Of a stretch of 64,000 nucleotides of DNA, positions 9,540-20,919 are shown in pieces; position 1 is the first letter of the stretch, and each line of letters starts with the position of its first letter. A program made the translations under genes and the position numbers. The notes beneath the pieces were generated by a model. It saw only the letters and a list, made by a program, of their open reading frames with translations. It made no database searches and was not told the origin of the DNA. Location of the stretch: the NCBI GenBank assembly GCA_001695595.3, contig MBPM02000006.1, positions 248,001 to 312,000 on the forward strand, written 5' to 3'. The DNA is from Plasmopara viticola. Lineage: Eukaryota; Oomycota; Peronosporomycetes; Peronosporales; Peronosporaceae.

Positions 9540-11668
9540 AAGCAATTGATTGGTCACACCAGCCGGTGGTACTTTTCGGCAGTCTATCTTCGGAGTACGA
9601 CTTGATTTCGTCGACTGTGGAAAATGCAAGGGACAGTTCAATGATTAAAGTCAAGGAGAAGCTGCTCAAACAGTCAGAGAAGCTGCAGAAGAAAGAAGCT
9701 ACAGATGAAGCGATTTGCGTAAATGGAAATGCTAGAAAATTTATAGGTGGACGGGACAATGGGCGAAAGGGTGGTCCTTCACGCAATAACGGCGGATTGA
9801 AGGGCAAGTGCTTCAACTGTGACCAGTTTGGACACATGAAGCGGAACTGCCCGGCCGGTAAAAGATTCAACAGCGACGACACGGTGTTTGCTGTTGGTGA
9901 AGGGAAGTCATCAGGATGGCTGATTGATAGTGGAGCAACTTCCCACATGACCCCACACAGGAAGGACTTGTTTCATTACAAGGGCCTGGAAGCTAGCATC
10001 GAACTTACGATTGCAGACGGGAAGAAGTTGCTTGTCAAAGGAGCCGGCACGGTAAAATTGACTGGTTCGAACGGAATGAGTATTCGCATGGTTGAAGTTC
10101 TGCACATTCCCGGACTCGACAGAAGGTTGCTGTCAGTTGGCGAGCTGGCAGAGCGTGGCATGAGTGTGGAATTCTCGCGTTCGTCATTTGTCATTTGGAA
10201 CAAGAAGCAAGCAATTGCGTCGGGCACAAAAGTTAGAAAGTCGTATTTTCTTGACTGTGAGCATGAAGAAGCATGTCTCGTTGAATATACCGGGGCTGAC
10301 AATCAGTGGGAGCTTTGGCATGCACGCATGGGGCACCCCAGCAAGGATGCGCTGATTAGGACACAGCGATTAACTAATGGTATCCCAATTATCAAGCAAA
10401 GTGTGAAAATATTGTGTGCCGGGTGTTTGAAGTGCAAGCAGACGATCACGGTGTTTCCGTCTCATTCAATGACAAAGACGACACGTGTGTTGGAGCGTGT
10501 TCACACAGATGTCATGGGGCCAATGCGAACTATCTTGAAGGGTGGTACCAAATACATTCTCACGTTTGTGGATGACTTCTCACGATATGTTGCATTTTTT
10601 CTGATCAAGAGCAAGAGTGAAGTGGCTGGCAAGTTCAAGGAGTTTCTGACATTATACGAAAACCAGTGGGGTGCACGACTAAGATGTTTGCGATCCGACA
10701 ACGGAACCGAAATCGTAAACAAGAAAATGGCAGGAATATGTCAAGGGGACGGCATCGTACACCAGCGCTCCGTCCCATACAGCCCGCAGCAGAACGGAGT
10801 AGCGGAGCGTATAAACAGGACAATTATGGAGGAAGCCCGCACCATGTTACACTACAAGAGCGTATCGACGGAATGGTGGGCGGAAGCGGTAAATACAGCG
10901 GTTTATTTAATCAATCGCTCCAGCAATACGGTCCATCCTGACATCACGCCGTACGAGCGAGACTTCAAAATGAAGCCTCGAATGGTTCACCTGCGCGTAT
11001 TTGGTTCGCAAGGCTACGCTCATATTGACGATGTGAAACGGACCAAATTGGAACCCAAGAGCTTCCAGTGTATGTTTCTTGGCTATGCAGAGAATGGCAA
11101 GGGCTCTCGCGTGTTTGACTTGGAGAATGCCAAGATTAAAGTGACCCGCTCTGTAAAGTTGGATGAGCGTGAGGTGGGCGGCATCTACGACACGCAAGAG
11201 CTTAAGCCGGAAACAATTGTTCAAGTAGTTAAGGATGGTGATGAAGTCAATGTTTAGCATCAAGTGGATCGACAGTCAGTTCCAGACGATCCCATGGGAG
11301 CTGTCGAAGAGACAGTCGAGGATGTCGATATGGAGGATGTAAATCGTACGCCAAGCGCCGTTGTACAGCGGCTAATGCCTTCTGAGAGCCCTGTACGAAA
11401 CGGGCCTGAGCTAACGGAGAATCATCAACCTTCCCAAGTGCAACAAGAAGATCGTTTGGTGTTTCGGCCTGAATTGGAGCGAACACGAATAAGACGTGAG
11501 CCAGTGCTAATGCTAAGAAACGATTCTGATGGTGGAGAGTCAACAGAAGGCAGTGAGGGCCCACCGACTCCAAAGCGTGCTAGGATTGACGAAGATGGAC
11601 TATTTGCGGAAGCCTTTCTTGCCTACGCTGTGAATATTGACTATAATACGGACTCACCAACTACTTAA
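9540..11668 (+). pseudogene. gag C-terminus, protease and integrase, copia family 2
   Basis: One frame is open from about 9540 to 11257. In order it has the CCHC zinc knuckle CFNCDQFGHMKRNC (complete), the aspartic protease motif WLIDSGATSHM, the pre-integrase HHCC site (LWHARMGH, then CAGCLKC), and the integrase DDE core (HTDVMGP, LRSDNGTE, QQNGVAERINRT), with all catalytic residues present. The same frame continues after a single TAG at 11255 through the acidic linker to a TAA at 11666. Apart from those two stops this part looks functional, so the element decayed mainly in gag and in the RT half. Confidence 0.93.
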
Positions 11669-11677
11669 ACTCAAGCA

Positions 11678-12444
11678 ATGGCAAGCGACGATGCAATGAA
11701 ATGGCGTGAAGCAATGGATGCTGAGCTTCGCTCTCACGAAGAGAATAAATCGTGGACATTGCAGCCACGAGGGAAAATTGGACGCGCAATTGGATCACGA
11801 TGGGTATTTGCCAAAAAGCGTGATCAGAATGGCGCTATCGTGCGATACAAGGCACGAACTGTCGCGAAAGGTTTCAGCAGATGTTAGGCGTTGACTTTTT
11901 CGAGACATATTCACCAGTCGCCAACATGAATTCGATCCATATAATTCTCGCGGTATGTGCTGAATGCGACTATCAAATGGAACTGCTGGACGTCAACAAG
12001 GCTTTTCTCAATAGCTTGTTGACGGACAACGTATTTACAAAAGACCCGCTTGGTGTCGACAATGCTCAAGGATACATATGTCAACTAAACAAGGCTATTT
12101 GCGGACTGAAGCAAGCAGCAAGTGCCTGGAACAAGACAATACATCGTGTCTTCGTCAGGAATGGCTTTAAGAGTTGCGGAGCAGATCAATGTGTTTATGT
12201 CAAGAGAACTAAAGAAGGTTTTGCTTACGTTGGACTATATGTGGATGGCATGATTATCGCAGCAAGAAGCAGCAAAGAATTCGATCAAGTAAAGGGAGTA
12301 CCCAAGAATGCTTTCAAGATGAAGGAGCGTGGTCAGGCGGAATTTTATTTGGGTATGGAAATTGATCACGACAGGTCAGCTGGAATTTTGATGATCAAAC
12401 AGACTCGCTACTTCGATGATGTGGTCAAGCGATTCGGTCAATAA
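11678..12444 (+). pseudogene. Reverse transcriptase of copia family 2, mutated active site
   Basis: The first part (11678-11884) carries WREAMDAELRSHEEN and GSRWVFAKKRD, ending in VAKGFS. A one-base loss near 11880 then moves the frame, and the rest runs 11881-12444 with VDFFETYSPVAN, LLDVNKAFLNS, ICGLKQAASAWN and FYLGMEI. The catalytic box reads GLYVDGMIIA, so the second Asp of YVDD is Gly. Because both acidic residues bind the catalytic metals, this RT would be inactive even if the frame were whole. Confidence 0.92.
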
Positions 12445-13208
12445 GATGCCAAAAGTGTTGATTGAAGCTGTCGTCAAAGCAGTCACCAACAACGGAAGAG
12501 GGACGGTCGACAATGCGATCAAAGCCTTATCGCTCTTTGATTGGATGCTTGCTGTACATAACGACATGAACTCGGCCTGATATACTTGGAGACGCAGCTA
12601 TCACGTTCTCTGGAGAACCCAGGACTACAACATTGGAGCGCAGCAATTTGAGTAGTACGGAATCTGAAGACCACGCGTCAAATCGGTATCGTCTACCGAG
12701 GAACGGGAAGCGTTACGGTCAAGGCATCCTCGGATGCAGATTGGGGCAGCAACACGGATGACAGACGCTCGGTCTCGGGAATTATGGTCATGGTTGCAAG
12801 CGCACCAGTGGTAGTTAAGTCGAAGTACCAGCGGACAGTTGCGCTGAGCTCAGCGGAAGCTGAGTATATGGCTCTCAGTTCATGCACACAAGAAGTTCTT
12901 TGAACGCGGGTAATGCTAAAGGACATGGGTCACGAGCAAAATGAAGGCACACAGGTTTGGGAAGACAACCAGGTGCTATTGCGTTTGCCAATAACGCCGG
13001 ATACCATGCTAGGACAAGGCATGTGGACATCAAGCACCACTTTTTTCGTGAGAACGTGCAAGAAGGACTGTTGAAGATCGAATATATCGACACGAAGAGT
13101 CAGCTAGCAGATATGCTGACGAAGGCAGTTAAGACCAAGATGCTTAAGTATCTGCGCGAAGCCACCGGAATCAAGGCCAAGTCAGCAACAAAGGACACAC
13201 AGCATTAG
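12445..13208 (+). pseudogene. RNase H of copia family 2 (frameshifted)
   Basis: The RT-RNase H connection is lost after 12444. From about 12690 a frame shows SSDADWGSNTDDRRSVSG and TVALSSAEAEYMALSS, then a stop after QEVL at about 12902. The end of the domain is in a third frame at 12957-13208: HARTRHVDIKHHFFRE, then QLADMLTKAV. All the usual catalytic motifs of copia RNase H can be seen, divided between frames. Confidence 0.9.
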
Positions 13209-13221
13209 CGGTGAGTGGGAG

Positions 13222-13367
13222 TGTTAAAATTACACCGCTGAATGCATGTTGAACAGGTGAATGGCTTCACAGTATTTAGAAGTACGTTACAGTTAGTAAT
13301 TGCATACGGTAGCCGTTCATTGGTCAAGATAAATATACTTACTTCGGTTTTTACTTTCTTCTCAACA
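13222..13367 (+). repeat. Right LTR of copia family 2
   Basis: Exactly the same length as the left LTR (146 bp), with about 8 differences by hand alignment, mostly transitions. A purine-rich tract (GGTGAGTGGGAG) precedes it at 13210-13221. The exact repeat ATCGG follows at 13368-13372. Confidence 0.95.
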
Positions 13368-13614
13368 ATCGGCCACTGAATTCGGTCTAACCTATCACCA
13401 AAACATTCGAACAAGCGCACTTGCGTGTGTCCATCTTTGCCGCTCCTACATTTTTTAATTCTTTAATCCACGTTCTTGACGACTCGGGATGAGACGCGTC
13501 CAAATTTTCTTTTGCTAGTATAGCAATGCTACGTCGCCCACAGAAAACCTTAAATTTGTAATATTACCGTATGACCATTCAAAGCCAATGCTTGAGATAG
13601 TTACATAAGCGTAG

Positions 13615-13964
13615 ACAAGCCAGTTTACTTTTCGGAAAAGGTTGGGGTGACGCCCTCCTTCCAAGCGCGGGGGCTAAATGCTCGCGCGCTTCGGGCAGGT
13701 GCTCTCGAGCATCTGTAGGTCTCTAACGAGTCTCACCCTCGACGCGACGGTCTCCAGCACCAGAGCGCCACCTGGGCTCTTACCAAGTCAAAACTACACA
13801 AAATAATGGAAGACCCTCACGGCCTCGGTGCTGGCTGCACTGCCCGCCGAACGAGACCCGACGTATGCGGACACCACTCTATGCCGTGGACTAGCCATAG
13901 AGCCTAGCACGTGCATAGCTTGGCAACGCGATAACGTATTACAATACAATACAAGCCAGTTTAC
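13615..13964 (+). mobile_element. SINE-like retroposon copy 1, with target duplication
   Basis: A GC-richer block of about 320 bp (13629-13950) is flanked by the exact 14-bp repeat ACAAGCCAGTTTAC at 13615-13628 and 13951-13964. It ends in a short pentamer tail (ATTAC, AATAC, AATAC). A second copy at 35399-35747 is about 95% identical but sits in a different target. Variable-length target duplications and a 3' simple-repeat tail are the marks of non-LTR retroposition. I could not find a convincing pol III box A/box B or any coding region, so it may be a SINE or the 3' end of a LINE. Confidence 0.8.
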
Positions 13965-14865
13965 AAAATGATGTCAATTTGAGTAAAGCTCAAATTCTTT
14001 AGTCATTTGTAAAAGCTTTCAAGCTACAACCTTATCATGAGGTGTTGGGGGCAAAATTGCCGCAAATGCTTTTCTTCCTGGTAATAATTTAACCCGGGTG
14101 GCTAGTCTAGCAGCTGTTTGCTTATAAAATAATCGAAAGTCATTTGACGATCAGGAATTTTCTCATAGAAGGCCTCTAAATACGCAAAGAAAGAGGCTAA
14201 TAAACCCTTGGGACCATTATGGCGATGTAAATACTGATGATCATCTATACCGGTACATCGAGTCTGACATACACTATACGTGGATATATATTGAGCTAGC
14301 TGATAATTTTATAGCAACAGAATAAGGTATTTTAGGTCCATAATATAGGGAAAATAGCTGCCCTCAATCGGCTGCCGGACTGGGAAGTACCCAACAGATG
14401 TTTATTGATACGCTCTACATCTGTTAAAAGCACATCGAGTCAGATCTTTTGGCTGAGAATAAGCTAAGCTTTTGTATATGCGAACGTACAGAGAATGATG
14501 ACAATACGGAAAGACAAAGAGACTAGACGATACCATGGTCAACCCGTTATGTGAAGAACTGACACCCTGCGACGAAATTGGTGTCGAGTTCAATGTTACC
14601 GGTCAAAGAAAGTGATCATTTCGCGCTTCAAGCTCCAAGGTACTGGCACTCTGCACATAAATGGAAGCTCCTTTGGCTGAGACATTACTTTCGAGACAAA
14701 TAGGCTACACCGAACTTGATGTCCGTACCGGTTCTGTCTTACAACGATCGGAGAGGCAGACTGCATAGTTAAAAAAGGCCTTACTAGTTATGCACTGCAT
14801 AACAGGCTGCTTTGTAAGCGATAGGCTTTGCGTTACGGACGTGTGCAGCAAAAAAGGTCGATAAT
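13965..14865. other. Intergenic spacer before the lipase gene
   Basis: AT-rich, with one 63-codon chance frame on the minus strand at 14402-14593. Nothing recognisable. Confidence 0.5.
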
Positions 14866-14880
14866 GTCATTATTTGAAGT
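14866..14880 (+). promoter_or_regulatory. Oomycete-type initiator before lipase gene
   Basis: GTCATTATTTGAAG lies 18-30 bp before the ATG at 14896. It resembles the oomycete initiator (YTCANTYY, around the transcription start). The implied 5' untranslated region is short, as is usual in oomycetes. Confidence 0.4.
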
Positions 14881-14895
14881 AGACTTGGACACACA

Positions 14896-16491
14896 ATGGT
14901 AGTGCTCCAGGGAGTTGTCGTTGCGTCCTGCATTGCTCTACTAGGTCTTGCGATCGCTTCACCTGTACAGACCTCACTCAATGAGCTCCCGTCCGTCAAG
15001 TTGCATGTCACCTTCAAACGTGCGAGCATGAAACTACATGGCCAATCCGAATTCGACATTTACGCTACTCCCATCGTGTCACTTGACGGTTCTAGTGTCC
15101 TCTATAACAGCTACGCGACGCTCAATGACAGTCATTCGAAGTATCAGTATTCTCTTGTGGATGGAATTGCCTATCTAATGACCGTAGATGTCCCTGGATC
15201 TCAATCGACACAATGCCTGACATCGAGCACAATGCCATTCAACGAGATTCTTCCTGCGCTAAATAATGCTACACCGATTCCTAGCGCCTCTGTTGGTGAC
15301 AAGGCGATAGAGTGTGCAAGCGGAAATCTCTTCAAAACGACTTATGCTGAAACGTACTACGCCATCTGCGCATCTGGCAAACTCGGGTTCACAGTCTACA
15401 GCAGTGATCTAGACATTACCGCCGAGTATCTATACAGTCCTTTCAGCGTGTCCAAGCCAAAATTGTCTGCTGCCTTTGCGCCATGTGAAGTGGTGCTTAA
15501 GGCGACGTCGTTGACACCCACAGCATTTGCTCTCGCTACGGGCAACAGCGTCCCTTCCAGCACATCTCGAAGACTGAAAGAAGAAGCTCATATGGCGATG
15601 CAGGCATCGTCGTGTGACACGTGTTTGACCGCCCCACGTCCGTGCATTTTCTTTCATGGTTCGGGAAATAAGCACGAAATGAAAGACTTACAAAACACGG
15701 CCGATCTGCTAGTGGACAAACTCGGAGATATACATGGTCACGCTCCTTGCTGCTCTGACATAAAGTACGCTGTTCTCGAAACCATGGATGCTGGATGGAG
15801 AAACGAAAGCCTTCAGCAAAAGTTCTGTAATCACTCGTTATCTATGAGTCCCACAAGTGACGTTGCTGCTGGCATTATTGACAATACAATTATTGTTACG
15901 CATTCAATGGGTGGACTTACGATGGCAGGTGCTCTTGCAAACAACAGGTGCAAGTTCAGTGGCACAACGTCGTGGGTCTCGCTAAGTGCTCCAATGATGG
16001 GCAGCATGGCCTCCGACTATCTCATTGAATTGTGCGCCAATAAAAACCACAAAGTGATGGTGCAATTGTTAATCTTGTTGGATGAGTGTCCAATATGTAA
16101 GTCTCGCGAGTCCACGAGCTATCAGGGCGATAAATACAGCAATTCGACCATGGATGCTGACTATGTTGCTGCTCAGAAAGCGTACGCTGATAATGTTGCA
16201 GCTGCAATGTGTAGCGACAACTTTATTGGCGTCTTATCAAAATTCCAAGCTCCCTCAATTCTTGCCGGAGAAGTCATTAAACACAAATCGAAAGAAAACG
16301 ACGGTCTTGTCGAGTTTCAAAGCTGCGGAGGAGGACTCGACGCTGGTCGTTTTGGAAATCACTACAGCAATCATTTTTATCGACCGCGTCTTAACCACGC
16401 GGACACGGCATTTTTGACGGGTGATAGCATCCTTCGAGACTCCCAGAAGCCGCACAAGTGGTTTGAATGTCTGAAGTACGATGTCCAATAA
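14896..16491 (+). CDS. Secreted lipase-like alpha/beta hydrolase
   Basis: The single-exon gene encodes 531 residues. Residues 1-21 form a clear signal peptide (hydrophobic core VVVASCIALLGLAIA, cleavage likely after IAS), so the protein should be secreted. Residues about 22-225 form an N-terminal region of beta-rich character with few landmarks. After a basic boundary RRLKEE (225-230) the hydrolase domain begins. It has the oxyanion loop HGSG (254-257), the nucleophile elbow THSMGG (Ser337), NDGLV (probable acid Asp469), and LNHAD (probable His501). The domain is Cys-rich, with CDTC, CC and CPIC, which suits disulphides in a secreted enzyme. It most likely cleaves lipids or esters outside the cell; the substrate cannot be read from sequence. 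The first ATG follows an initiator-like element by about 20 bp, which supports the start. Confidence 0.9.
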   Translation: MVVLQGVVVASCIALLGLAIASPVQTSLNELPSVKLHVTFKRASMKLHGQSEFDIYATPIVSLDGSSVLYNSYATLNDSHSKYQYSLVDGIAYLMTVDVPGSQSTQCLTSSTMPFNEILPALNNATPIPSASVGDKAIECASGNLFKTTYAETYYAICASGKLGFTVYSSDLDITAEYLYSPFSVSKPKLSAAFAPCEVVLKATSLTPTAFALATGNSVPSSTSRRLKEEAHMAMQASSCDTCLTAPRPCIFFHGSGNKHEMKDLQNTADLLVDKLGDIHGHAPCCSDIKYAVLETMDAGWRNESLQQKFCNHSLSMSPTSDVAAGIIDNTIIVTHSMGGLTMAGALANNRCKFSGTTSWVSLSAPMMGSMASDYLIELCANKNHKVMVQLLILLDECPICKSRESTSYQGDKYSNSTMDADYVAAQKAYADNVAAAMCSDNFIGVLSKFQAPSILAGEVIKHKSKENDGLVEFQSCGGGLDAGRFGNHYSNHFYRPRLNHADTAFLTGDSILRDSQKPHKWFECLKYDVQ

Positions 16492-19400
16492 TATAATAGT
16501 TTTTCTCTGCTATAATCCGAAAATTCTTAGTAACTATGCAAAAAGAAATGAAAAAAGTAGAATATGGCTAACTGTGACATGGAAATCACATCTTTAAAGT
16601 TTTTGATCTATTGGACATATTGGGTAAAGGAATGCAGTCTGACAATATCCCCTCCTAAGAGATGTACATCATAATATTGACTTTATTTGAAAAAACAAAA
16701 CCTTTAGCTGTATGACGTCGACACGTCATTCCGTGTGAAGCACAAACAAATTCGAAAAGTAAGCCTATACAACACACCAACATTATGTGTATAAAAACCA
16801 ATGACTAGTGGTGCATCATACACTCTTACAATAGATGAGTGCGGCTATACCATCCCGAAACAAACACCAACTCTTAGAAAGGACGTGTCGCAATACAATG
16901 TAGCCGAATTTATAATTAGAATGCACTCGGCGGGTGTTATTGATCGCTCGTGCAAAAGAGTGACATACTATTGACTGAGACCAGCATATAAGCATATGCT
17001 TATGGTCTGGTTGGCCTGCCATAAGAATCCAAGCGCATCCGTAATCGTTAATAAACTGGTGCCTAAAATATTTAGGTCATACTTTAGTAGCCTTTCGTGC
17101 TAAGCACGGAAGAAGCCGTATAACTGCATTGCCCACTTATATGGGTCAATCGAGTGCTTGCTCTCGAATGAGCATTACGGTAATGCAGATGAGTGTGTTT
17201 TGGGCAAGTACATATCTCTTCTAATAATGATCCTGAAGGACATAGCCTACGGGAAAATCCTGCTAAGGTCATGACCAAAGTGGACTGGTCGGCTTCATTA
17301 AATTACAACAACTTAAAATAGCGAAGTCGCCTTACTAGATATCGAAAAGCATAGCCGCATTTGACGAAGAATAACAAGTGCTAATACTGGCCTTGTAGAA
17401 TTCCTGAATTTCAGTGACACCAGTGGTACGCCAGAAGAACTGCACTACAGCAAGTAGACGCCGAGCGGCAAGACTGAGTATCTGTATTTTGTAGCTCGAG
17501 GCTGCCGAAAAAGCCATTCGGTCAACGACAAACGCGGCTTGCAATTGAGCACATTGTCATCGAATACAAGGACCACGTGTAAAGCTCTAGCCGTTGCATG
17601 ATCTATATGTCGCTACGGTCTGCGACGCAGCCGCCCCACTCATCGCAAAGAATAATAAAACGACTCTTGTTCACTAAGAAAAGCAAATCCTTTTCACCAA
17701 TGTAATGTTACGTTTTCCAGACTATGAGCTAGCTCATTCGACAAGTATGACCTCATTTAAGGTGGATTCACTTAGTGCCGCGTATGCGTGAAATGACATA
17801 TGCAAACCTCTGCTAAAGCCAACGGGAGCGACAAGCTTGGAACAATGGGCAATAATTTGTCGGCAACAGTCGAATGCAGATCACCATCGGCTCTTGATAG
17901 AAGCCTGGCTGTAAAATGACAGCACCGATCAAGACGTTATACCACGTATTGGGTTCTTGTCAACGAAAATACATTGCATTTGCATCCTTTGTAAATCTCA
18001 CGGTATACTGCTTGGCAAACATCTTGATCATACAAATTTATACAATTTGCCAAGCCCATAATAAAGTTTTGCCAAGCTGTGTAAGCGGCTCTGCATATAT
18101 GCGTGCACATGCAACGTGTGAAGCGAGTAAATTACTTGCAAATGGTGGCGGCACCACTGGCAAGTTTGCTGGGACCACTACGCTACTGGTAGTCCAATAG
18201 CATGTTTTTTATGCTTGGCCGTTCGAAAGTCTCGACAGGCAATACATGATATATCTTTTCAGCTGAACAAATGGCTCACTAAGTGACTATATCGACAATG
18301 GTCAACAGAATTAAAGCAATATTTGCTCGTTCATTGTGACCTTTTACATTTAAACCCCACCGATAAGTATATAAGACCAAAACTAATAATCTACAGGTCG
18401 TTTTTAAAAGTGCGTTTCTTAGCTTTTGACTCGAAGCTGTTACATATTCATTGCGGACCATTTGCTGGCCGATGGTCAGACTGAACGGATGATGAGCATC
18501 GTCAAAGACGTAGCACACAGTGTTTACGTTGGTTCTCGCTCCACATTTGCATCACATAGTGCCGCTCATGCCTCAAGAGCCATCACACCATTTTACGGAG
18601 ACTAAATCATCCTTTTAACCTCGCGTTGCAGTGGCGTCACCACACCTTGGATTAAGGTTTGATGTGAGAGGAACAGCCTAGCGGCTTGTTGAGATTATCT
18701 CTCCTTCGAGGGCAAAATAGCCGAGCACTTTGTGCTGAGGCAATTATGTGTCATGAACGCGTAACGTCAGATGAATGGAAGTCAAACAAATCAAACAATC
18801 TAATTTAACTACATCGGCAGAAAAGCAAGACGAATTCAAACGCTAACAATTTTGTATTATTAGGGCAAAAATACATACAAATGCATTTACTGCAATCTTC
18901 AAGCCTAGAACTCGGCCTAGAAATCAGCCGGGTTCCATTGAATCCTTTGAACTACCGCCGACAGAAGCTTGACGTATAAACTTGTTACTTCTAAGAGGTT
19001 GCAAACAAATGTGCTTACTTTAGCTGTTGTATGGCTCGGGTCACTGAAGCAGTATTCAGGTCATAATCTGGTAGCCCAGCCTATCGGTTTGGGATATTGG
19101 GCACAAAGTGTGAGAACCTCTTCTTTTGAAAAGTGCGAGTCAATTCGATTTCTCGCGGACCGTTACAAATACGTGCTTCGGAAGCGAAAATGATTGAACA
19201 AGACCAGCAATTTCTGGAGCCGGGTATCTCGGCAATCCACCGGACGAAGCAAAGGCTTATTCTTTCGAGCAAGTCCAACCTTTGTTATAGACACAGCGCT
19301 GGGATTAGTTTTGTCTTTGTTTAATCGTTCGACCGACTAGCAGCGTTCTTTTCTAGCTTTTTGTGACGAATCAAAGACAATATATACTTGCGAGAGCGTT

Positions 19401-19778
19401 TGGGGCTGTCACATAAAGCCGAGCTTTTGCGACGACCCTGACTTTGTTCTCAAAAAAATTGAAAGAGTTATCGCTCATGAGAAACTATTGCGGTACTTAC
19501 ATTTTTTTCCTGAGGCATTCCGAGCATACCTTAAAAAGTATGTTTCCTACCTTTGTTAGAAACTGAAATTTACTCCATAAACCAGGATTAAATTCGAATG
19601 GATACTTTACCAGAGATAAAATGCAATCAATTACACACACTGATTTAAAATTTACTAATGATTGCTCACGGGGACATCGAGTATACTCTGCGCAAATTCT
19701 CTGTGCATGACCCTGTCACACCTAATAGCACTTGTTGTTAGTCCTACACTCACACGCGTAAATTGACAGCCTGATTCC
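16492..19778. other. Intergenic, no gene recognised
   Basis: Over 3 kb with only short frames. A 94-codon frame starts with ATG at 17916 but shows no motif. Within it GCTTGGCAAA (18011) is inverted at 18046 and 18067, which is short and probably incidental. A 70-codon start-less open stretch ending near 19558 has no recognisable motif. No tRNA was found. Confidence 0.45.
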
Positions 19779-20036
19779 TTGCGAATTTACAGATGTATTG
19801 AGGCAACTACCTGCACCTGTCATACAATGATCGACTGGCATCTATATATCTGGATCGGCGGCTGCGTTTGCAACTCTGGCCGCTGCCAAGCAATTGTATC
19901 GCGTCATAGTGTTTGCGCTCCGCCAGCAAAGTCTATGCTTGATGGTCCAGACTGCCCTGGCTCAGATCACTTATGTATAAGTTCCTTATGTGGTGTAGAG
20001 GCTGGTGAAGTGGAAGGTTTCACCGTCGGAGGATAG
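19779..20036 (+). other. Cysteine-rich open frame, uncertain
   Basis: The frame has no good start; the nearest ATG is at 19827, encoding about 69 residues to the stop at 20034-20036. It is unusually rich in Cys: GGCVCNSGRCQ, then VCAPP, GPDCPGSDHLCISSLCG. That spacing resembles small secreted disulphide-rich proteins, but no signal peptide is visible and no family was recognised. It could be an exon or a relic, or chance. Confidence 0.2.
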
Positions 20037-20919
20037 GAAACACTAAAGATTTTGATGACAGGGATTGCCATTAGGGGGTCCTTGATCACGGATAATCAGG
20101 TGTGCGTGACACTCACATTTTCTCCCCTCAAAGCTCTGTCCAAAAGTGGCGCATTTACCCGGAAACAGCCTAAAGAAAGTATTTTTTCCTAGTTTCCAAA
20201 CAGCGTGTCATTTTTTTGGCAAGCTTTAAGTTTTGCCAGATATCTGGATAATTTATCTTCGGAAGAGGTAAGTGGGAACTTCATGTACAAGCTACAATTT
20301 AGGTATGATAACAGCATTAATGAGTACACGTAAATGTCAAGGCGGCAGTGTTTGTCGATAGTCTAAGGGCAAAATCGCTTCGCACTTGACGATTAAGAGC
20401 GCAAGCCACAGTCGCTTTTGTAGCCGCGAGTAGTCTCGCTCCTCTTAAATGGCTATGATTTGTGCTTCTCGTCCTGTGAAGAATCGGCCCGTTGATTTGG
20501 GTTCAGTCCCTATGCAATTCAGTTTTGCCGATCAACGTAACTTCTAATGCTTTGGCTGCAGTAAAACTATGCCTATAATATGTGTCTGTCTCAATAGCAA
20601 ACGACGAAATAAACTTTTGTCTCACAACAGGCATTATGAAAGGGTAACTAGCAAAAATCGTGCCCTTGAAATTGGGAAATGCTGTGTACCAGTTTGTGTG
20701 AGGTTTCCTAGTGTGTGAGAGCCTAGTCCTTACTATCGTTGTATGTTCGATACAATCGAGCCTTTAAGAGCTTAACAGCCCCTAATGTAGCTAGTGTACA
20801 TTTAGGCGGATAGAAATTTGAGAACCCACTTTGGGACTTGATAATATCTGGCGCGTCGTAGAATGCCGCACGCCGGCATATGAGGACGGTCAATAGACAT
20901 ATTAAATTAGAACATCAGG

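Larger units (their letters stand above)
8952..13367 (+). mobile_element. Ty1/copia LTR retrotransposon, family 2, near complete
   Basis: A 4416-bp element with two 146-bp LTRs, flanked by the exact duplication ATCGG. It has the copia order gag, protease, integrase, RT, RNase H. Only a few lesions break the polyprotein: a stop in the gag start region, frameshifts in gag, RT and RNase H, and stops at 11255 and 11666. The LTRs differ at about 8 of 146 positions, so the insertion is old. The LTR sequence is unrelated to the neighbouring family-1 element, so the two are independent insertions. Confidence 0.96.

Noticed and set aside
13629..13950. Small coding gene in the SINE-like body
   Set aside because: A frame of about 70 codons exists in the second copy, but an indel breaks it in the first, while the target duplications and tails explain the block as a retroposon.
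14896..15590. RxLR-type effector because of RRLKEE
   Set aside because: The motif lies at residue 225, far from the signal peptide, and the protein is a hydrolase with a complete catalytic triad.
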